The notes: generated by a model not told the origin, from the sequence alone. Counted from the first letter of the stretch, positions 52,161 to 60,818 are shown. The stretch is DNA of 64,000 bases from JAKFWI01 sp035549875 (GCA_035549875.1 DASZPV010000008.1:10434-74433), one strand, 5' to 3'. Made by a program: numbers and translations.

Positions 52161-53456
52161 ATGGCCGTTTCGGAACGCGGCGTCGTCAGAAAACTCACGT
52201 GGCGGCTCATACCGATTCTGATCGCGGCGTACTTTATCGCAATCGTCGATCGCTCGAATATTGGCGTGGCCGCGCTTACGATGAACCAAGACCTTGGCCT
52301 GTCGGCTACCGCGTTCGGATTTGCGGCGGGGGTCTTTTTCGTGTCCTACGTGCTCCTGGAACTTCCGTCGAATCTCGCGCTGGCGCGGTTTGGCGCGCGC
52401 CTGTGGATCGCGCGAATCATGGCGACGTGGGGACTGATATCGTCCGCTCACGCTTTCGCATGGGACGCCGGCAGTCTCTATACGCTTCGCGCGCTGCTCG
52501 GCGCGGCCGAGGCGGGACTTTTCCCTGGCGTTATTTTCTACCTCACGCTCTGGTTTCCCGCGGCGTATCGGGGCCGTATCGTCAGCGCCTTTATGATCGG
52601 CATTCCGATCGCGTTGGTTATCGGCACGCCGATCTCGGCGCTGCTGTTGCAACTTGAAGGAACGCTCGGTTTGCGCGGCTGGCAATGGATGTACCTTTTG
52701 GAAGGGCTGCCCGCGATGATCTTGGCTGCGTTTATCCCGTTCATCTTGCCCAGTAGTCCTCAGGAGGCAAAATTCCTCAGCCCGCAGGAACGCGATTGGC
52801 TGATTCAGCGGCTCGACCAGGAAAAAACCCGGCGCGCCGATTCCGCCGGTCACCGTGCGTCCGTGTTCAAAGCGCTGTTCAGCCCTCAAGTTCTGCTGTT
52901 TTGCATGATGTACTACGGCCTCACCAATCTGAACGGCGCCATCAGCACGTTTCTTCCCCAAATCCTGAAGGAGTTCGGCTTCGCGGCTTTGCAGACCGGC
53001 TTGCTGGCGACGATCCCTTATGCGTTCGGCGCCATAGGCATGGTTGGTCTCGGCTATCTGGCCGATCGTCCGGGCAAACGCGTGCTGGCTAATTATGCGG
53101 CCTTGGCGATAGCCATCGCAGGTCTTCTTGCCGCCGCCGCAACCAACAATTCGAGTCTGAAATTGGCGGCGCTTAGCCTGGCTGCGATCGGGGCTTTCGG
53201 CGCCATGCCGGTATTCTGGGGCCTGCCCACATCGGTCCTCGGCGCGGCTACGGCCGCCGCCGCCATTGCGCTCATTAACGCGCTCGGCAATCTGTCCAGC
53301 GTCGTCAACCCATGGGTCATAGGCATTTTGCGCGACGCGACGGGCGATTATAACGGCGGCCTTCACTGGTTGGCCGCCATGGCCGTCATGTCCATGATCG
53401 TGCTCACCATCATCGTCCGCCGGCATGGCGGGCATTTCTCCGACGCCGCCGATTGA
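52161..53456 (+). CDS. MFS transporter, ACS family (hexuronate/aldonate type)
   Basis: A 431-residue 12-span transporter of the anion:cation symporter family. 'AIVDRSNIGVAALTMNQDLGLS' (split near 27-48) and 'RALLGAAEAGLFPGVIFYLTLWFP' (split near 118-141) are the ACS fingerprints shared with GudP, ExuT and tartrate or phthalate carriers. The ATG at 52161 is preceded by GGGGGGAG; the open frame upstream is untranslated leader. Its partner eight bases downstream is a sugar-acid dehydratase, so aldonate uptake is likely. Confidence 0.88.
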   Translation: MAVSERGVVRKLTWRLIPILIAAYFIAIVDRSNIGVAALTMNQDLGLSATAFGFAAGVFFVSYVLLELPSNLALARFGARLWIARIMATWGLISSAHAFAWDAGSLYTLRALLGAAEAGLFPGVIFYLTLWFPAAYRGRIVSAFMIGIPIALVIGTPISALLLQLEGTLGLRGWQWMYLLEGLPAMILAAFIPFILPSSPQEAKFLSPQERDWLIQRLDQEKTRRADSAGHRASVFKALFSPQVLLFCMMYYGLTNLNGAISTFLPQILKEFGFAALQTGLLATIPYAFGAIGMVGLGYLADRPGKRVLANYAALAIAIAGLLAAAATNNSSLKLAALSLAAIGAFGAMPVFWGLPTSVLGAATAAAAIALINALGNLSSVVNPWVIGILRDATGDYNGGLHWLAAMAVMSMIVLTIIVRRHGGHFSDAAD

Positions 53457-53463
53457 GCTTGCG

Positions 53464-54657
53464 ATGCTGATCACCGAAATTCGTTTGCGCCAATTACGCG
53501 GCACACTGCCGACCCATGGCGATCTCTGGGAAGAGCGCCTTGTGCGGCCGGTCGATGTCTATCCCGAATACCGAAGCCGCAATGATTTCGAGGGCGGCGT
53601 TCAGACGGAACACGGCTTCAAGATCGTTACGTATTTCCTGGAGATCCATACCGACGAGGGGGTGGTCGGCCTTGCCGGGCCTGTTCCCGAGGTCGTCGCG
53701 TTCGTAATCGCCAAGCAACTTCGCCCACTGCTTGTGGGCAGGGATGCGATCGCGGGTGAGCGGCTGTGGGATCAGATGCATCGCTTTATGGTCCACGGCC
53801 GGCAAGGCGATTGCATGCTCGCGATCAGCGCTGTCGATTGCGCGCTGTGGGACATCCGCGGAAAATGGCTCGGGCAGCCGGTGCATCGTCTGCTCGGCGG
53901 GCCGACGCAGACGCAGATACCGGCTTACGCTTCAATGCTGGGCTTTGCCGTGCTCGATCCGGGCCTGGTTCGCGCGCGGGCGCAGGAATACAAGGAAAAG
54001 GGCTACCGGGCGCAGAAATGGTTTTTCCGCCACGGCCCGATGAGCGGCAGCGAAGGCCTGAAGAAGAACGTCGAACTCGTCCGCACGCTGCGCGAGAGCG
54101 TGGGAGACGATTACGATCTGATGTTCGATTGCTGGCAGGCGATGGATGTTGGCTATGTCGTCGATCTCGCCGAGCGCATCGGGCAATACCGGCCCCGGTG
54201 GCTGGAAGAATGCGTCATGCCGGACCGGATCGACAGCTACGTGCGCCTGCGCGGGCGCATTGGCGTTCCGCTCGCCGGCGCCGAGCATGAATATACGCGC
54301 TGGGGCTTCAGGCGCTTCATTGAATCGGGCGCGCTCGATGTGATCCAGCCGGACATTTATTGGTGCGGCGGGCTGACGGAAGCCTTGAAAATCGCCGCCT
54401 ACGCCACCGCGCACGATATCCTGGTCATCCCGCATGGCCATTCAAGCGCTGCGACGGCGCACTTTTCGGCGCTGCAATCGCCAATTCATACGCCCTACCA
54501 GGAATATCTGGTGAAATGGAACGCCGTACACCAACACTTCCTGGCCGATCCGCTGGTTGTCATCGACGGCATGATCGATGTGCCGACGACGCCGGGCCTT
54601 GGCGCGAGTATCGATCTCGCCAAAATCGAAGGTGAAGCCTTGGTCTTTGCCGATTGA
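53464..54657 (+). CDS. Mandelate racemase/enolase-family sugar-acid dehydratase (L-rhamnonate dehydratase-like)
   Basis: A 397-residue enolase-superfamily enzyme. The general-base Lys region is 'RAQKWFFRHGPMSG', metal ligands follow in 'LMFDCWQAMDVGY', 'RWLEECVMPDRIDSY' and 'PLAGAEHEYTRWGF', and the acid His lies in 'VIPHGHSSAATAHF'. The segments 'DCW...DVxY', 'EECxxP' and 'QPDIYWCGGLTE' match L-rhamnonate dehydratase (RhmD/YfaW) most closely. It probably dehydrates L-rhamnonate or a related 6-deoxy or pentonate to a 2-keto-3-deoxy acid. No aldolase follows in this window. Confidence 0.83.
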   Translation: MLITEIRLRQLRGTLPTHGDLWEERLVRPVDVYPEYRSRNDFEGGVQTEHGFKIVTYFLEIHTDEGVVGLAGPVPEVVAFVIAKQLRPLLVGRDAIAGERLWDQMHRFMVHGRQGDCMLAISAVDCALWDIRGKWLGQPVHRLLGGPTQTQIPAYASMLGFAVLDPGLVRARAQEYKEKGYRAQKWFFRHGPMSGSEGLKKNVELVRTLRESVGDDYDLMFDCWQAMDVGYVVDLAERIGQYRPRWLEECVMPDRIDSYVRLRGRIGVPLAGAEHEYTRWGFRRFIESGALDVIQPDIYWCGGLTEALKIAAYATAHDILVIPHGHSSAATAHFSALQSPIHTPYQEYLVKWNAVHQHFLADPLVVIDGMIDVPTTPGLGASIDLAKIEGEALVFAD

Positions 54658-54781
54658 GCCGGCGTGTCTGCGCGCATGGTGCGTGAGTACATTCCAGCTT
54701 GACGACCGGCCCTACACCGATGGTCACGCTGCCTCAGCGCTCGTACGCCACTGGATGGGACACGACCCGGATGGAAAAGAT

Positions 54782-54857
54782 TGGTGGAGCCAAGCGGGAT
54801 CGAACCGCTGACCTCCTGCATGCCATGCAGGCGCTCTCCCAGCTGAGCTATGGCCCC
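54782..54857 (-). tRNA. tRNA-Ala (anticodon GGC)
   Basis: A 76-nt tRNA on the minus strand beginning GGGGCCATAGCTCAGCTGGG and ending with an encoded CCA at 54784-54782. The acceptor arm pairs GGGGCC with GGCTCC (one wobble), the anticodon arm is CCTGC-ATGGCAT-GCAGG with GGC at 34-36, and the T arm carries GTTCGATCC. It decodes GCC and GCU alanine codons. Confidence 0.96.
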
Positions 54858-54892
54858 ATCTTTCGCCGGCCCTGGGGGGCGCGGCGGCAAGG

Positions 54893-54920
54893 GGCCGGAA
54901 CCTAGGCGCGGGTTCCGGCC
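54893..54920 (-). terminator. Terminator-like hairpin after the TIGR02300 gene
   Basis: A perfect 10-bp stem (GGCCGGAACC at 54893-54902 with its complement at 54911-54920) and an 8-nt loop lie 22 bp beyond the TIGR02300 stop, before tRNA-Ala on the same strand. There is no T-tract. Confidence 0.5.
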
Positions 54921-54942
54921 GTTTCAAGCCGCGGCGGCGCCG

Positions 54943-55413
54943 TCAGCTCGGCTCTTCCTCGTCGTCGCCGCCGATTTCGATCTCGTCTTCCGGGAATTCT
55001 TCTTCCTCGTCTTCCAGGATCGGCACGGCGTCGTCTTCGACGGCCTCTTCGACTTCCTCGCCGACATCTTCGGAGAAGCCGGCGGGAATCTCGTCCGAAT
55101 TGGCCGGGACTTCGTCGTCGTCCTCGGTCAGGTCTTCCAGCGGCTCGGCGGCCACCACTTCATCGGCCTCGACGACCTCTTCTTCCTCTTCGGCCGCCTC
55201 TTCGTCGCCCTCGGCGGCTGGTTTCTTCTTGACCTCTTCTTCTTCCTCGTAGGCCGGCGGGCGGGTGCGTACGCGTTTCAGCCGGATCGCTTCGTCCATC
55301 GGGTCGAACGCGTTGGCGCATTTCGGGCACACAGCCGGGCGCTTGCCTAGATCGTAGAATTTAGCCCCGCAATTTGGGCAAATTTGTTTGTCGCCGAGTT
55401 CGGCCTTCGCCAC
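54943..55413 (-). CDS. FYDLN-acid domain zinc-ribbon protein (TIGR02300 family)
   Basis: A 156-residue protein with an N-terminal zinc ribbon, CPNCG...CPKC (residues 13-34), enclosing the family mark FYDLGKRP, followed by a long, very acidic Glu/Asp-rich low-complexity tail. The start is GTG at 55413 with AAGGAG seven bases upstream; the frame is open further upstream but over the aroA leader. The family is largely confined to alphaproteobacteria and lacks a known function. It diverges from aroA. Confidence 0.9.
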   Translation of the reverse strand: MAKAELGDKQICPNCGAKFYDLGKRPAVCPKCANAFDPMDEAIRLKRVRTRPPAYEEEEEVKKKPAAEGDEEAAEEEEEVVEADEVVAAEPLEDLTEDDDEVPANSDEIPAGFSEDVGEEVEEAVEDDAVPILEDEEEEFPEDEIEIGGDDEEEPS

Positions 55414-55513
55414 GCGGGGACTCCTTGAAAATGGCGGCGTCGCTTGCCACGCGCCGGCCCCCCTGTCAAAAGCTTTGTCGCCGCTTTTCACCCCTCCCCG
55501 GACGTTGAGACCC

Positions 55514-56827
55514 ATGCAGTTTACGGCGCGCCCCTCGGGACCGCTCAGAGGCGTGGCGCGCGTTCCGGGCGACAAATCGATCTCCCACCGGGCGCTGATC
55601 CTGGGCGCGCTGGCCGACGGGGTCACTGAAGTGGGCGGCCTGCTGGAGGGAGAGGACGTGCTGGCCACGGCTGAGGCCATGCGCGCCTTCGGCGCCCATG
55701 TGGAGCGCCTGGGCGATGGCCGCTGGCGGATCGAGGGCCGGGGCGGCCTGGTCAAGCCGGCGGGAACCATTGATTGCGGCAATTCCGGCACCGGCGCCCG
55801 GCTTATCATGGGCGCGGCGGCCGGCTTTCCGATCGAAGCCGCGTTCGACGGCGATGCGTCACTGCGCACGCGCCCGATGAAGCGCGTGCTCGATCCGCTC
55901 AGAGAGATGGGGGCGTCAGTTATTCGTGACACTGACGGCAAGCTGCCGCTGACCATTCGCGGCGGGGCGCTCAAGGCGATTTCCTACCGTTTGCCGGTGG
56001 CTTCGGCGCAGGTGAAATCGGCGATTCTGCTCGCCGGCCTCAACGCCGCGGGCGTCACTACCGTGATCGAGCCGCACCCGAGCCGCGACCATACCGAAAA
56101 CATGATCCGCCGTTCCGGCGCCGCCGCCATCGCGATTACCGACGGGGCGGACGGCGCCAGGACGATCACGCTGACGCCGCACGGCCGCTTTGCTGGGCTC
56201 GGCGAATTTTCCGTGCCCGCCGATCCGTCATCGGCGGCGTTTCCGCTGGTCGCGGCGCTGATCGCGCCCGGTTCGGACATAACGATCCCCGGCGTGCTGA
56301 TGAATCCGCTGCGTGCGGGCCTGATCGAAACCCTGCGCGAAATGGGCGCCAATATCGAGATCGTCAATCCGCGCAACGAGGCGGGCGAGCCGGTCGCCGA
56401 TCTGCGTGCGCGGCACTCGCGCCTGAAGGCGATCACCGTGCCGCCGGCGCGCGCACCCTCGATGATCGACGAATATCCCATACTCGCCGTCGCCGCCGCG
56501 TTCGCGCAGGGCGACATGATCATGCGCGGCATCGGCGAATTGCGCGTCAAGGAAAGCGATCGCATCGCGTTGATGGCGCGCGGGCTGAAGAATTGCGGCG
56601 TGCGCGTGGAGGAAGAGCGCGAAGGGCTGATCGTGCGCGGCGCGCCGCTCGCGCCGGTCGGCGGCCATGTCGCCACCAAGGGCGATCATCGCATCGCCAT
56701 GAGCCATCTCGTGCTCGGCCTTGCATCGCAGGGGCCGGTGACGGTCGAAGACGCCGAAATGATCGCCACCAGTTTTCCGGGCTTTGCGGAACTGATGCGC
56801 GGCCTCGGCGCGGAGATCGATACGTGA
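55514..56827 (+). CDS. aroA: 3-phosphoshikimate 1-carboxyvinyltransferase (EPSP synthase, class II-like)
   Basis: A 437-residue shikimate-pathway enzyme. 'PGDKSISHRALILGALADG', 'ASAQVKSAILLAGLNAAGVTTVIEP' (split), 'RDHTENMIRRSGA' and 'RVKESDRIALMARGLK' track the CP4-type class II sequence closely. In the phosphoenolpyruvate loop it reads 'GNSGTGARL', with Gly where CP4 has the Ala of its NAAT motif. The last base of its stop region overlaps cmk (GTGA). Confidence 0.95.
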   Translation: MQFTARPSGPLRGVARVPGDKSISHRALILGALADGVTEVGGLLEGEDVLATAEAMRAFGAHVERLGDGRWRIEGRGGLVKPAGTIDCGNSGTGARLIMGAAAGFPIEAAFDGDASLRTRPMKRVLDPLREMGASVIRDTDGKLPLTIRGGALKAISYRLPVASAQVKSAILLAGLNAAGVTTVIEPHPSRDHTENMIRRSGAAAIAITDGADGARTITLTPHGRFAGLGEFSVPADPSSAAFPLVAALIAPGSDITIPGVLMNPLRAGLIETLREMGANIEIVNPRNEAGEPVADLRARHSRLKAITVPPARAPSMIDEYPILAVAAAFAQGDMIMRGIGELRVKESDRIALMARGLKNCGVRVEEEREGLIVRGAPLAPVGGHVATKGDHRIAMSHLVLGLASQGPVTVEDAEMIATSFPGFAELMRGLGAEIDT

Positions 56828-57444
56828 TCATCGCCATTGACGGCACGACTGCGTCCGGCAAGGGCACGCTTGCGCGCGAATTGGCGCGTCATTACGGGCT
56901 GGCGCGGCTTGATACGGGCGCGCTCTACCGCGCCGTCGCGCTGGCGGTGCTGGATGGCGGCGGCGACGTGGGCGATAGCGCCACGGCTGAAGCCGCCGCC
57001 CACGCGCTCGATCTGGCCGCGATCGACGAATACCGCATCCGTAGCGGCGCGGTGGGGCAGGCTGCCTCGGTGGTGGCCGGGAACGAAAAGGTCCGCGCCA
57101 TCCTGTTCGAGGCCCAGCGCGCGTTCGCCCATCGGCCCGGCGGCGCGGTGCTGGACGGGCGCGATATCGGCACTGTCATATGCCCGGACGCGGAGGTGAA
57201 ATTTTTTGTCGATGCTTCGCTCGACGAACGCGCGCACCGGCGCCATGCCGAACTGGCGGCGCGCGGGGAAAAGGTCGAATTTCAAGTGCTTCGCGCCCAA
57301 ATCGCCGATCGCGATGAACGCGACCGAAACCGGCGGTTCGCGCCTTTGAGACGCGCCGATGACGCGCATTTGCTGGACACCACGGCGCTATCTATAGAAG
57401 AGACGGTCGCGGCCGCGCGGCGGGTTATCGACGCGGCTCGCTGA
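56824..57444 (+). CDS. cmk: Cytidylate kinase
   Basis: A 206-residue CMP kinase. The P-loop is 'AIDGTTASGKGTLARELA', then 'LDTGALYRAVAL', 'VLDGRDIGTVICPDAEVKFF' and 'RDERDRNRRFAPLRRADDA' (the CMP site Arg/Asp). The start is GTG at 56824 inside the aroA stop. The aroA-cmk-rpsA order is conserved in alphaproteobacteria, but here an outer-membrane protein gene is interposed and a second copy of the cmk 3' end lies at 58864-58914. Confidence 0.94.
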   Translation: MIIAIDGTTASGKGTLARELARHYGLARLDTGALYRAVALAVLDGGGDVGDSATAEAAAHALDLAAIDEYRIRSGAVGQAASVVAGNEKVRAILFEAQRAFAHRPGGAVLDGRDIGTVICPDAEVKFFVDASLDERAHRRHAELAARGEKVEFQVLRAQIADRDERDRNRRFAPLRRADDAHLLDTTALSIEETVAAARRVIDAAR

Positions 57445-57467
57445 GCGGTGGCGGCGCAGGGGGTTCG

Positions 57468-58829
57468 ATGGCGGCGTCCAGCCGATTTGGCGGTTTGTGC
57501 GCGTTTGGCGCGGCGGGGCTGGCGTTCGCTTCGGCTCCGCTCGCGTATGCCGAGCAGCCGTACTGTCCGACCGTATCCTACCGTTGGGAGGAGGATTGTT
57601 CGGTTCTGGCCGGCAAGGACCTCACGGGCCTGAACCGCTTGCGCTATCTGCCGGTCGGACCGGGCTGGCTGACCCTCAGCGGCGAAGCGCGCGTCAGGAT
57701 CGACGCCGTCGATGCAACTGATTTCGGCATTCGCGACGCGCCCGATTATGTCTCGTTCGGCCGCCGCATGATGTTCGGAGCCGATCTGCACGCCACGCGA
57801 AACCTGCGCGTGTTCGGTCAACTTACCGTCACCGACGAAAACGGCCGCGAGCCTGTTCAGCGCCCGCAGGATCGCGACGGCCCGGACGTGGGGCAATTTT
57901 TCGTCGATCTGCCGGTTCACGTCGGCTCGGCGCTGCTGGTCACGCGGATTGGCCGGCAGGAACTGAACATGGAAGGCAATCGCCTCGTCAGCACCCGCGA
58001 CGGGGCGAACATTCGGCGGGCGTTCAACGGAACCTTGCTGATGGTGTCGAGCGGCGACGTCTCCATCAACCTGTTTCATCTCCGGCCGATACGATTGCGG
58101 TCCGGCCCCTTCGACGATTGGCCCGATCCGGATGAGACGTTCGATGGCGCGACGGTGGATACCAACGGGCTCGGCGCCTTCGTATTCGATCGCACACGGC
58201 CCAATGCGCGGTGGCTGGAAGGCGCCGGCGCCGAACGCCGTTGGACCTCCGGCTTGCGCCATTCCTGGCGCGACGGGGCCTGGAGAGGCTACGCGCAAGG
58301 CGTGCTGCAATGGGGGCGTACGAAGAGCGGACAGAAGGCGCGCGCCGCCGGCGCCATCGCCACCACAACCTATACCTTCAAGGCGCCGCACGATCCGCGT
58401 CTCATTTGGACCGCAAGTTACGCCAGCGGCGACGGTAAACGCGGCGATGGCGTGATCGAGACGTTCGATCCAATCTATCCCAGCAACAACGGGTTCTCGG
58501 ATTCGCCGCTGCTCTATCAGACCAATTACATGTACGCCTCGGGGCAGGGCCAAATGCGGTTCGGCCCGGCCGACCTCACTGCGTCGGCCTTTATCGTCGG
58601 GCGCGCGTCCACCGTTGATGCGATTTATGCGCAGGGCCGGCCGATCGATGGCACGGCGATCGAAGGGCGGCTCACCGCGTTCATCCTGCAGACCAGCGCA
58701 CACCTCGTTCCGAAGCGCGGAACGGACATTTACAGCTCCGTCGCCTATGCCTTCGCCAGCGACGCCGTAAGGCGGGCCGGGGGCGGCGACGTCGCCTATT
58801 TTCGGCTTCAGCTCACCGCTACTTTCTAG
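57468..58829 (+). CDS. Outer-membrane beta-barrel of the alginate-export family
   Basis: A 453-residue exported protein with a signal peptide (about 1-28, ending AYA) and a mature part of alternating strands that fits the Alginate_exp (PF13372) family: 'LTLSGEARVRIDA', 'GQLTVTDENGREP', 'RIGRQELNMEGNRLVSTRDG' and 'NIRRAFNGTLL', ending in Phe (LQLTATF). In this family the barrel lets anionic polysaccharides or other solutes cross the outer membrane. No alginate synthesis genes are near. Its position splits the conserved cmk-rpsA pair and it is bordered by cmk 3' sequences on both sides, suggesting insertion. Confidence 0.82.
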   Translation: MAASSRFGGLCAFGAAGLAFASAPLAYAEQPYCPTVSYRWEEDCSVLAGKDLTGLNRLRYLPVGPGWLTLSGEARVRIDAVDATDFGIRDAPDYVSFGRRMMFGADLHATRNLRVFGQLTVTDENGREPVQRPQDRDGPDVGQFFVDLPVHVGSALLVTRIGRQELNMEGNRLVSTRDGANIRRAFNGTLLMVSSGDVSINLFHLRPIRLRSGPFDDWPDPDETFDGATVDTNGLGAFVFDRTRPNARWLEGAGAERRWTSGLRHSWRDGAWRGYAQGVLQWGRTKSGQKARAAGAIATTTYTFKAPHDPRLIWTASYASGDGKRGDGVIETFDPIYPSNNGFSDSPLLYQTNYMYASGQGQMRFGPADLTASAFIVGRASTVDAIYAQGRPIDGTAIEGRLTAFILQTSAHLVPKRGTDIYSSVAYAFASDAVRRAGGGDVAYFRLQLTATF

Positions 58830-58863
58830 CCGCTCCGGCTTGCCGGTCCGCCGGCCAGTACCT

Positions 58864-58914
58864 ATAGAGAGCCCGGCAACGGCTGCCCGTCGCATCATCG
58901 ACGCGGCCCGCTAA
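58864..58914 (+). pseudogene. Remnant copy of the cmk 3' end
   Basis: In one frame this stretch encodes IESPATAARRIIDAAR followed by TAA, against the true cmk end IEETVAAARRVIDAAR followed by TGA. The similarity extends through the preceding TATAGA and is strongest over the last 20 bases (two differences). It has no start codon and cannot be expressed as a gene. It is best read as a leftover from duplication or allele replacement when the outer-membrane gene entered. Confidence 0.7.
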
Positions 58915-59091
58915 CGCTTCTCCCATCATCAGGGACAAGGCGTTGCTCCGTCGCCCCGGCCCGCGTTATCGCCCGCCTCGCCCACCTCACGCGGGCGCGT
59001 GCCTTATCCGGTCCGGCCCATCAACCAGGGCGCTTTTGCCCAGACCGCCGGAACCAACCGGCAGGCACGAAACGATTATTTGGAGTTCGAT

Positions 59092-60795
59092 TTGGCCACC
59101 CCACAAACGTCCATGAATCCCAGCACACAAGATTTCGCGGCCATGCTTGAGGAAAGCCTCGCGGGCCGCGGCATGATCGAGGGGCGCGTCGTCCCCGCCA
59201 CCGTCGTCGCGATCGAAAACGATTTCGTCGTCGTCGATGTCGGCCTCAAGACCGAAGGCCGTATCCCGCTCCGTGAATTCCTCGTCGATAATGACGGCCC
59301 CGCGCCCAAAGCCGGCGAGATCGTCGAAGTCTATCTCGACCGCATCGAGAACGCGCTCGGCGAAGCGGTCATCAGCCGCGAGAAGGCCCGCCGCGAAGAA
59401 GCCTGGACGCGCCTGGAAAAGAATTTCGCCGCGCAGGAGCCCGTGATGGGCGCGCTGGTCGGCCGGGTGAAGGGCGGCTTCACCGTCGACCTCGGCGGCG
59501 CCAACGCGTTTCTGCCTGGCTCGCAGGTCGATATCCGCCCGGTGCGCGATGTCGGCGCGCTGCTCAACATGACCCAGCCGTTCGCGATCCTGAAGATGGA
59601 CCGCGCGCGCGGCAATATCGTTGTTTCGCGCCGGGCCGTGCTGGAAGAAACCCGCGCTTCCGAACGCGCTGAGATCGTCGGCGCTCTGCAGGAAGGCGAA
59701 ATCCGCGAAGGCGTGGTCAAGAACATCACCGATTACGGCGCGTTCGTCGATCTCGGCGGCATAGACGGCCTGCTGCACGTGACCGACATGAGCTGGAAAC
59801 GCGTTTCCCATCCCAGCCAGGTGCTCAACGTCGGCGATACGGTGAAAGTGCAGATCGTCAAGATCAATCCCGACACCCAACGCATCAGCCTCGGCATGAA
59901 GCAGTTGCAGACCGATCCGTGGGATGGCGTGGAGCAGAAATATCCGGTCAACGGCAAGTTCACCGGTCGCGTCACCAACATCACCGATTACGGCGCATTT
60001 GTTGAGCTTGAGCCGGGCGTCGAAGGCCTTGTTCACGTCAGCGAAATGAGCTGGACGAAAAAGAACGTCCACCCCGGCAAGCTGATCTCCACCAGCCAGG
60101 AAGTCGATGTCATGATCCTGGACGTGGACGGCGAGAAGCGCCGCATCTCGCTCGGCCTCAAGCAGGTCATGTCCAATCCGTGGGAGCAGCTCGCCGCCGA
60201 TCATCCGGTCGGCTCGATCATCGAGGGCGAGATCAAGAACATCACCGAATTCGGTCTGTTCGTAGGCCTCGCGCCCGATCTGGACGGCATGGTCCACCTG
60301 AGCGACATCGCCTGGGACGCGCAGGGCGAAGAAGCGCTCGCCCGGTACAACAAGGGCGACGTGGTGAAAGCCAAGGTGCTCGACATTGATGCCGAGAAAG
60401 AGCGCATCAGCCTCGGCATCAAGCAGGTCGGCGCCGATCCGATCGCATCGAGCGAATACCGCAAGGGCCAGCGGGTCACCGTTGAAGTGGTCGAGATCGC
60501 CTCCGGCGGACTGGAAGTGGCGTTTGGCGAGGGCAATGCCGTGCGCTCGTTCATCCGCAAGTCCGATCTGTCGCGCGAACGGTCCGAGCAGCGGCCGGAG
60601 CGTTTCGCGGTCGGCGACCGGATCGACGCGCTGATCACCGCTTATGACAAGAGCGCCCGTAAGGTGAGCCTGTCGGTGAAAGCCCTGGAAATGGCCGACG
60701 ACAAGGAGGCCATCGCCAAGTTCGGCTCCTCCGATAGCGGCGCTTCGCTGGGCGATATCCTAGGCGCGGCCTTGCGCGAGAAGGAAAAGGGCTGA
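59092..60795 (+). CDS. rpsA: 30S ribosomal protein S1
   Basis: A 567-residue RNA-binding ribosomal protein with six S1 (OB-fold) repeats, the later ones showing repeated 'NITDYGAFVDLGGIDGLLHV'-type and 'KERISLGIKQ'-type blocks. The best start is TTG at 59092, with GGAG six bases upstream, giving a short lead before 'MNPSTQDFAAMLEESLAG'; the ATG at 59113 has no ribosome binding site and the ORF start at 58999 is too long. It brings mRNAs to the 30S subunit. A terminator follows. Confidence 0.95.
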   Translation: MATPQTSMNPSTQDFAAMLEESLAGRGMIEGRVVPATVVAIENDFVVVDVGLKTEGRIPLREFLVDNDGPAPKAGEIVEVYLDRIENALGEAVISREKARREEAWTRLEKNFAAQEPVMGALVGRVKGGFTVDLGGANAFLPGSQVDIRPVRDVGALLNMTQPFAILKMDRARGNIVVSRRAVLEETRASERAEIVGALQEGEIREGVVKNITDYGAFVDLGGIDGLLHVTDMSWKRVSHPSQVLNVGDTVKVQIVKINPDTQRISLGMKQLQTDPWDGVEQKYPVNGKFTGRVTNITDYGAFVELEPGVEGLVHVSEMSWTKKNVHPGKLISTSQEVDVMILDVDGEKRRISLGLKQVMSNPWEQLAADHPVGSIIEGEIKNITEFGLFVGLAPDLDGMVHLSDIAWDAQGEEALARYNKGDVVKAKVLDIDAEKERISLGIKQVGADPIASSEYRKGQRVTVEVVEIASGGLEVAFGEGNAVRSFIRKSDLSRERSEQRPERFAVGDRIDALITAYDKSARKVSLSVKALEMADDKEAIAKFGSSDSGASLGDILGAALREKEKG

Positions 60796-60810
60796 CGTTT
60801 ACGTAAACGT
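60795..60810. promoter_or_regulatory. Perfect 16-bp palindrome at the rpsA stop
   Basis: ACGTTTACGTAAACGT begins at the last base of the rpsA TGA and precedes the terminator by eight bases. It is AT-richer than its surroundings and built on a TTTACGTAAA core, a shape used by several dimeric regulators. A role here, downstream of a gene, is unclear. Confidence 0.4.
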
Positions 60811-60818
60811 GCAACCAG

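Noticed and set aside
52011..53504. A 497-codon minus-strand frame across the ACS transporter
   Set aside because: Translation is Arg/Gln/Asp-rich and lacks any fold signature, while the plus-strand frame is a clean 12-span transporter.
54495..54890. A 131-codon minus-strand frame and a 77-codon plus-strand frame around 54.5-54.9 kb
   Set aside because: Both run through the tRNA-Ala gene; the apparent peptides are translations of the tRNA.
54943..55974. A 343-residue version of the TIGR02300 protein starting at 55974
   Set aside because: The extra part is antisense to aroA; the GTG at 55413 has a strong AAGGAG and gives the family N-terminus.
58987..60297. A 436-codon frame on the minus strand across rpsA
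   Set aside because: Antisense to rpsA; the His/Asp/Ala-rich translation mirrors the repeated S1 domains and is not a real protein.
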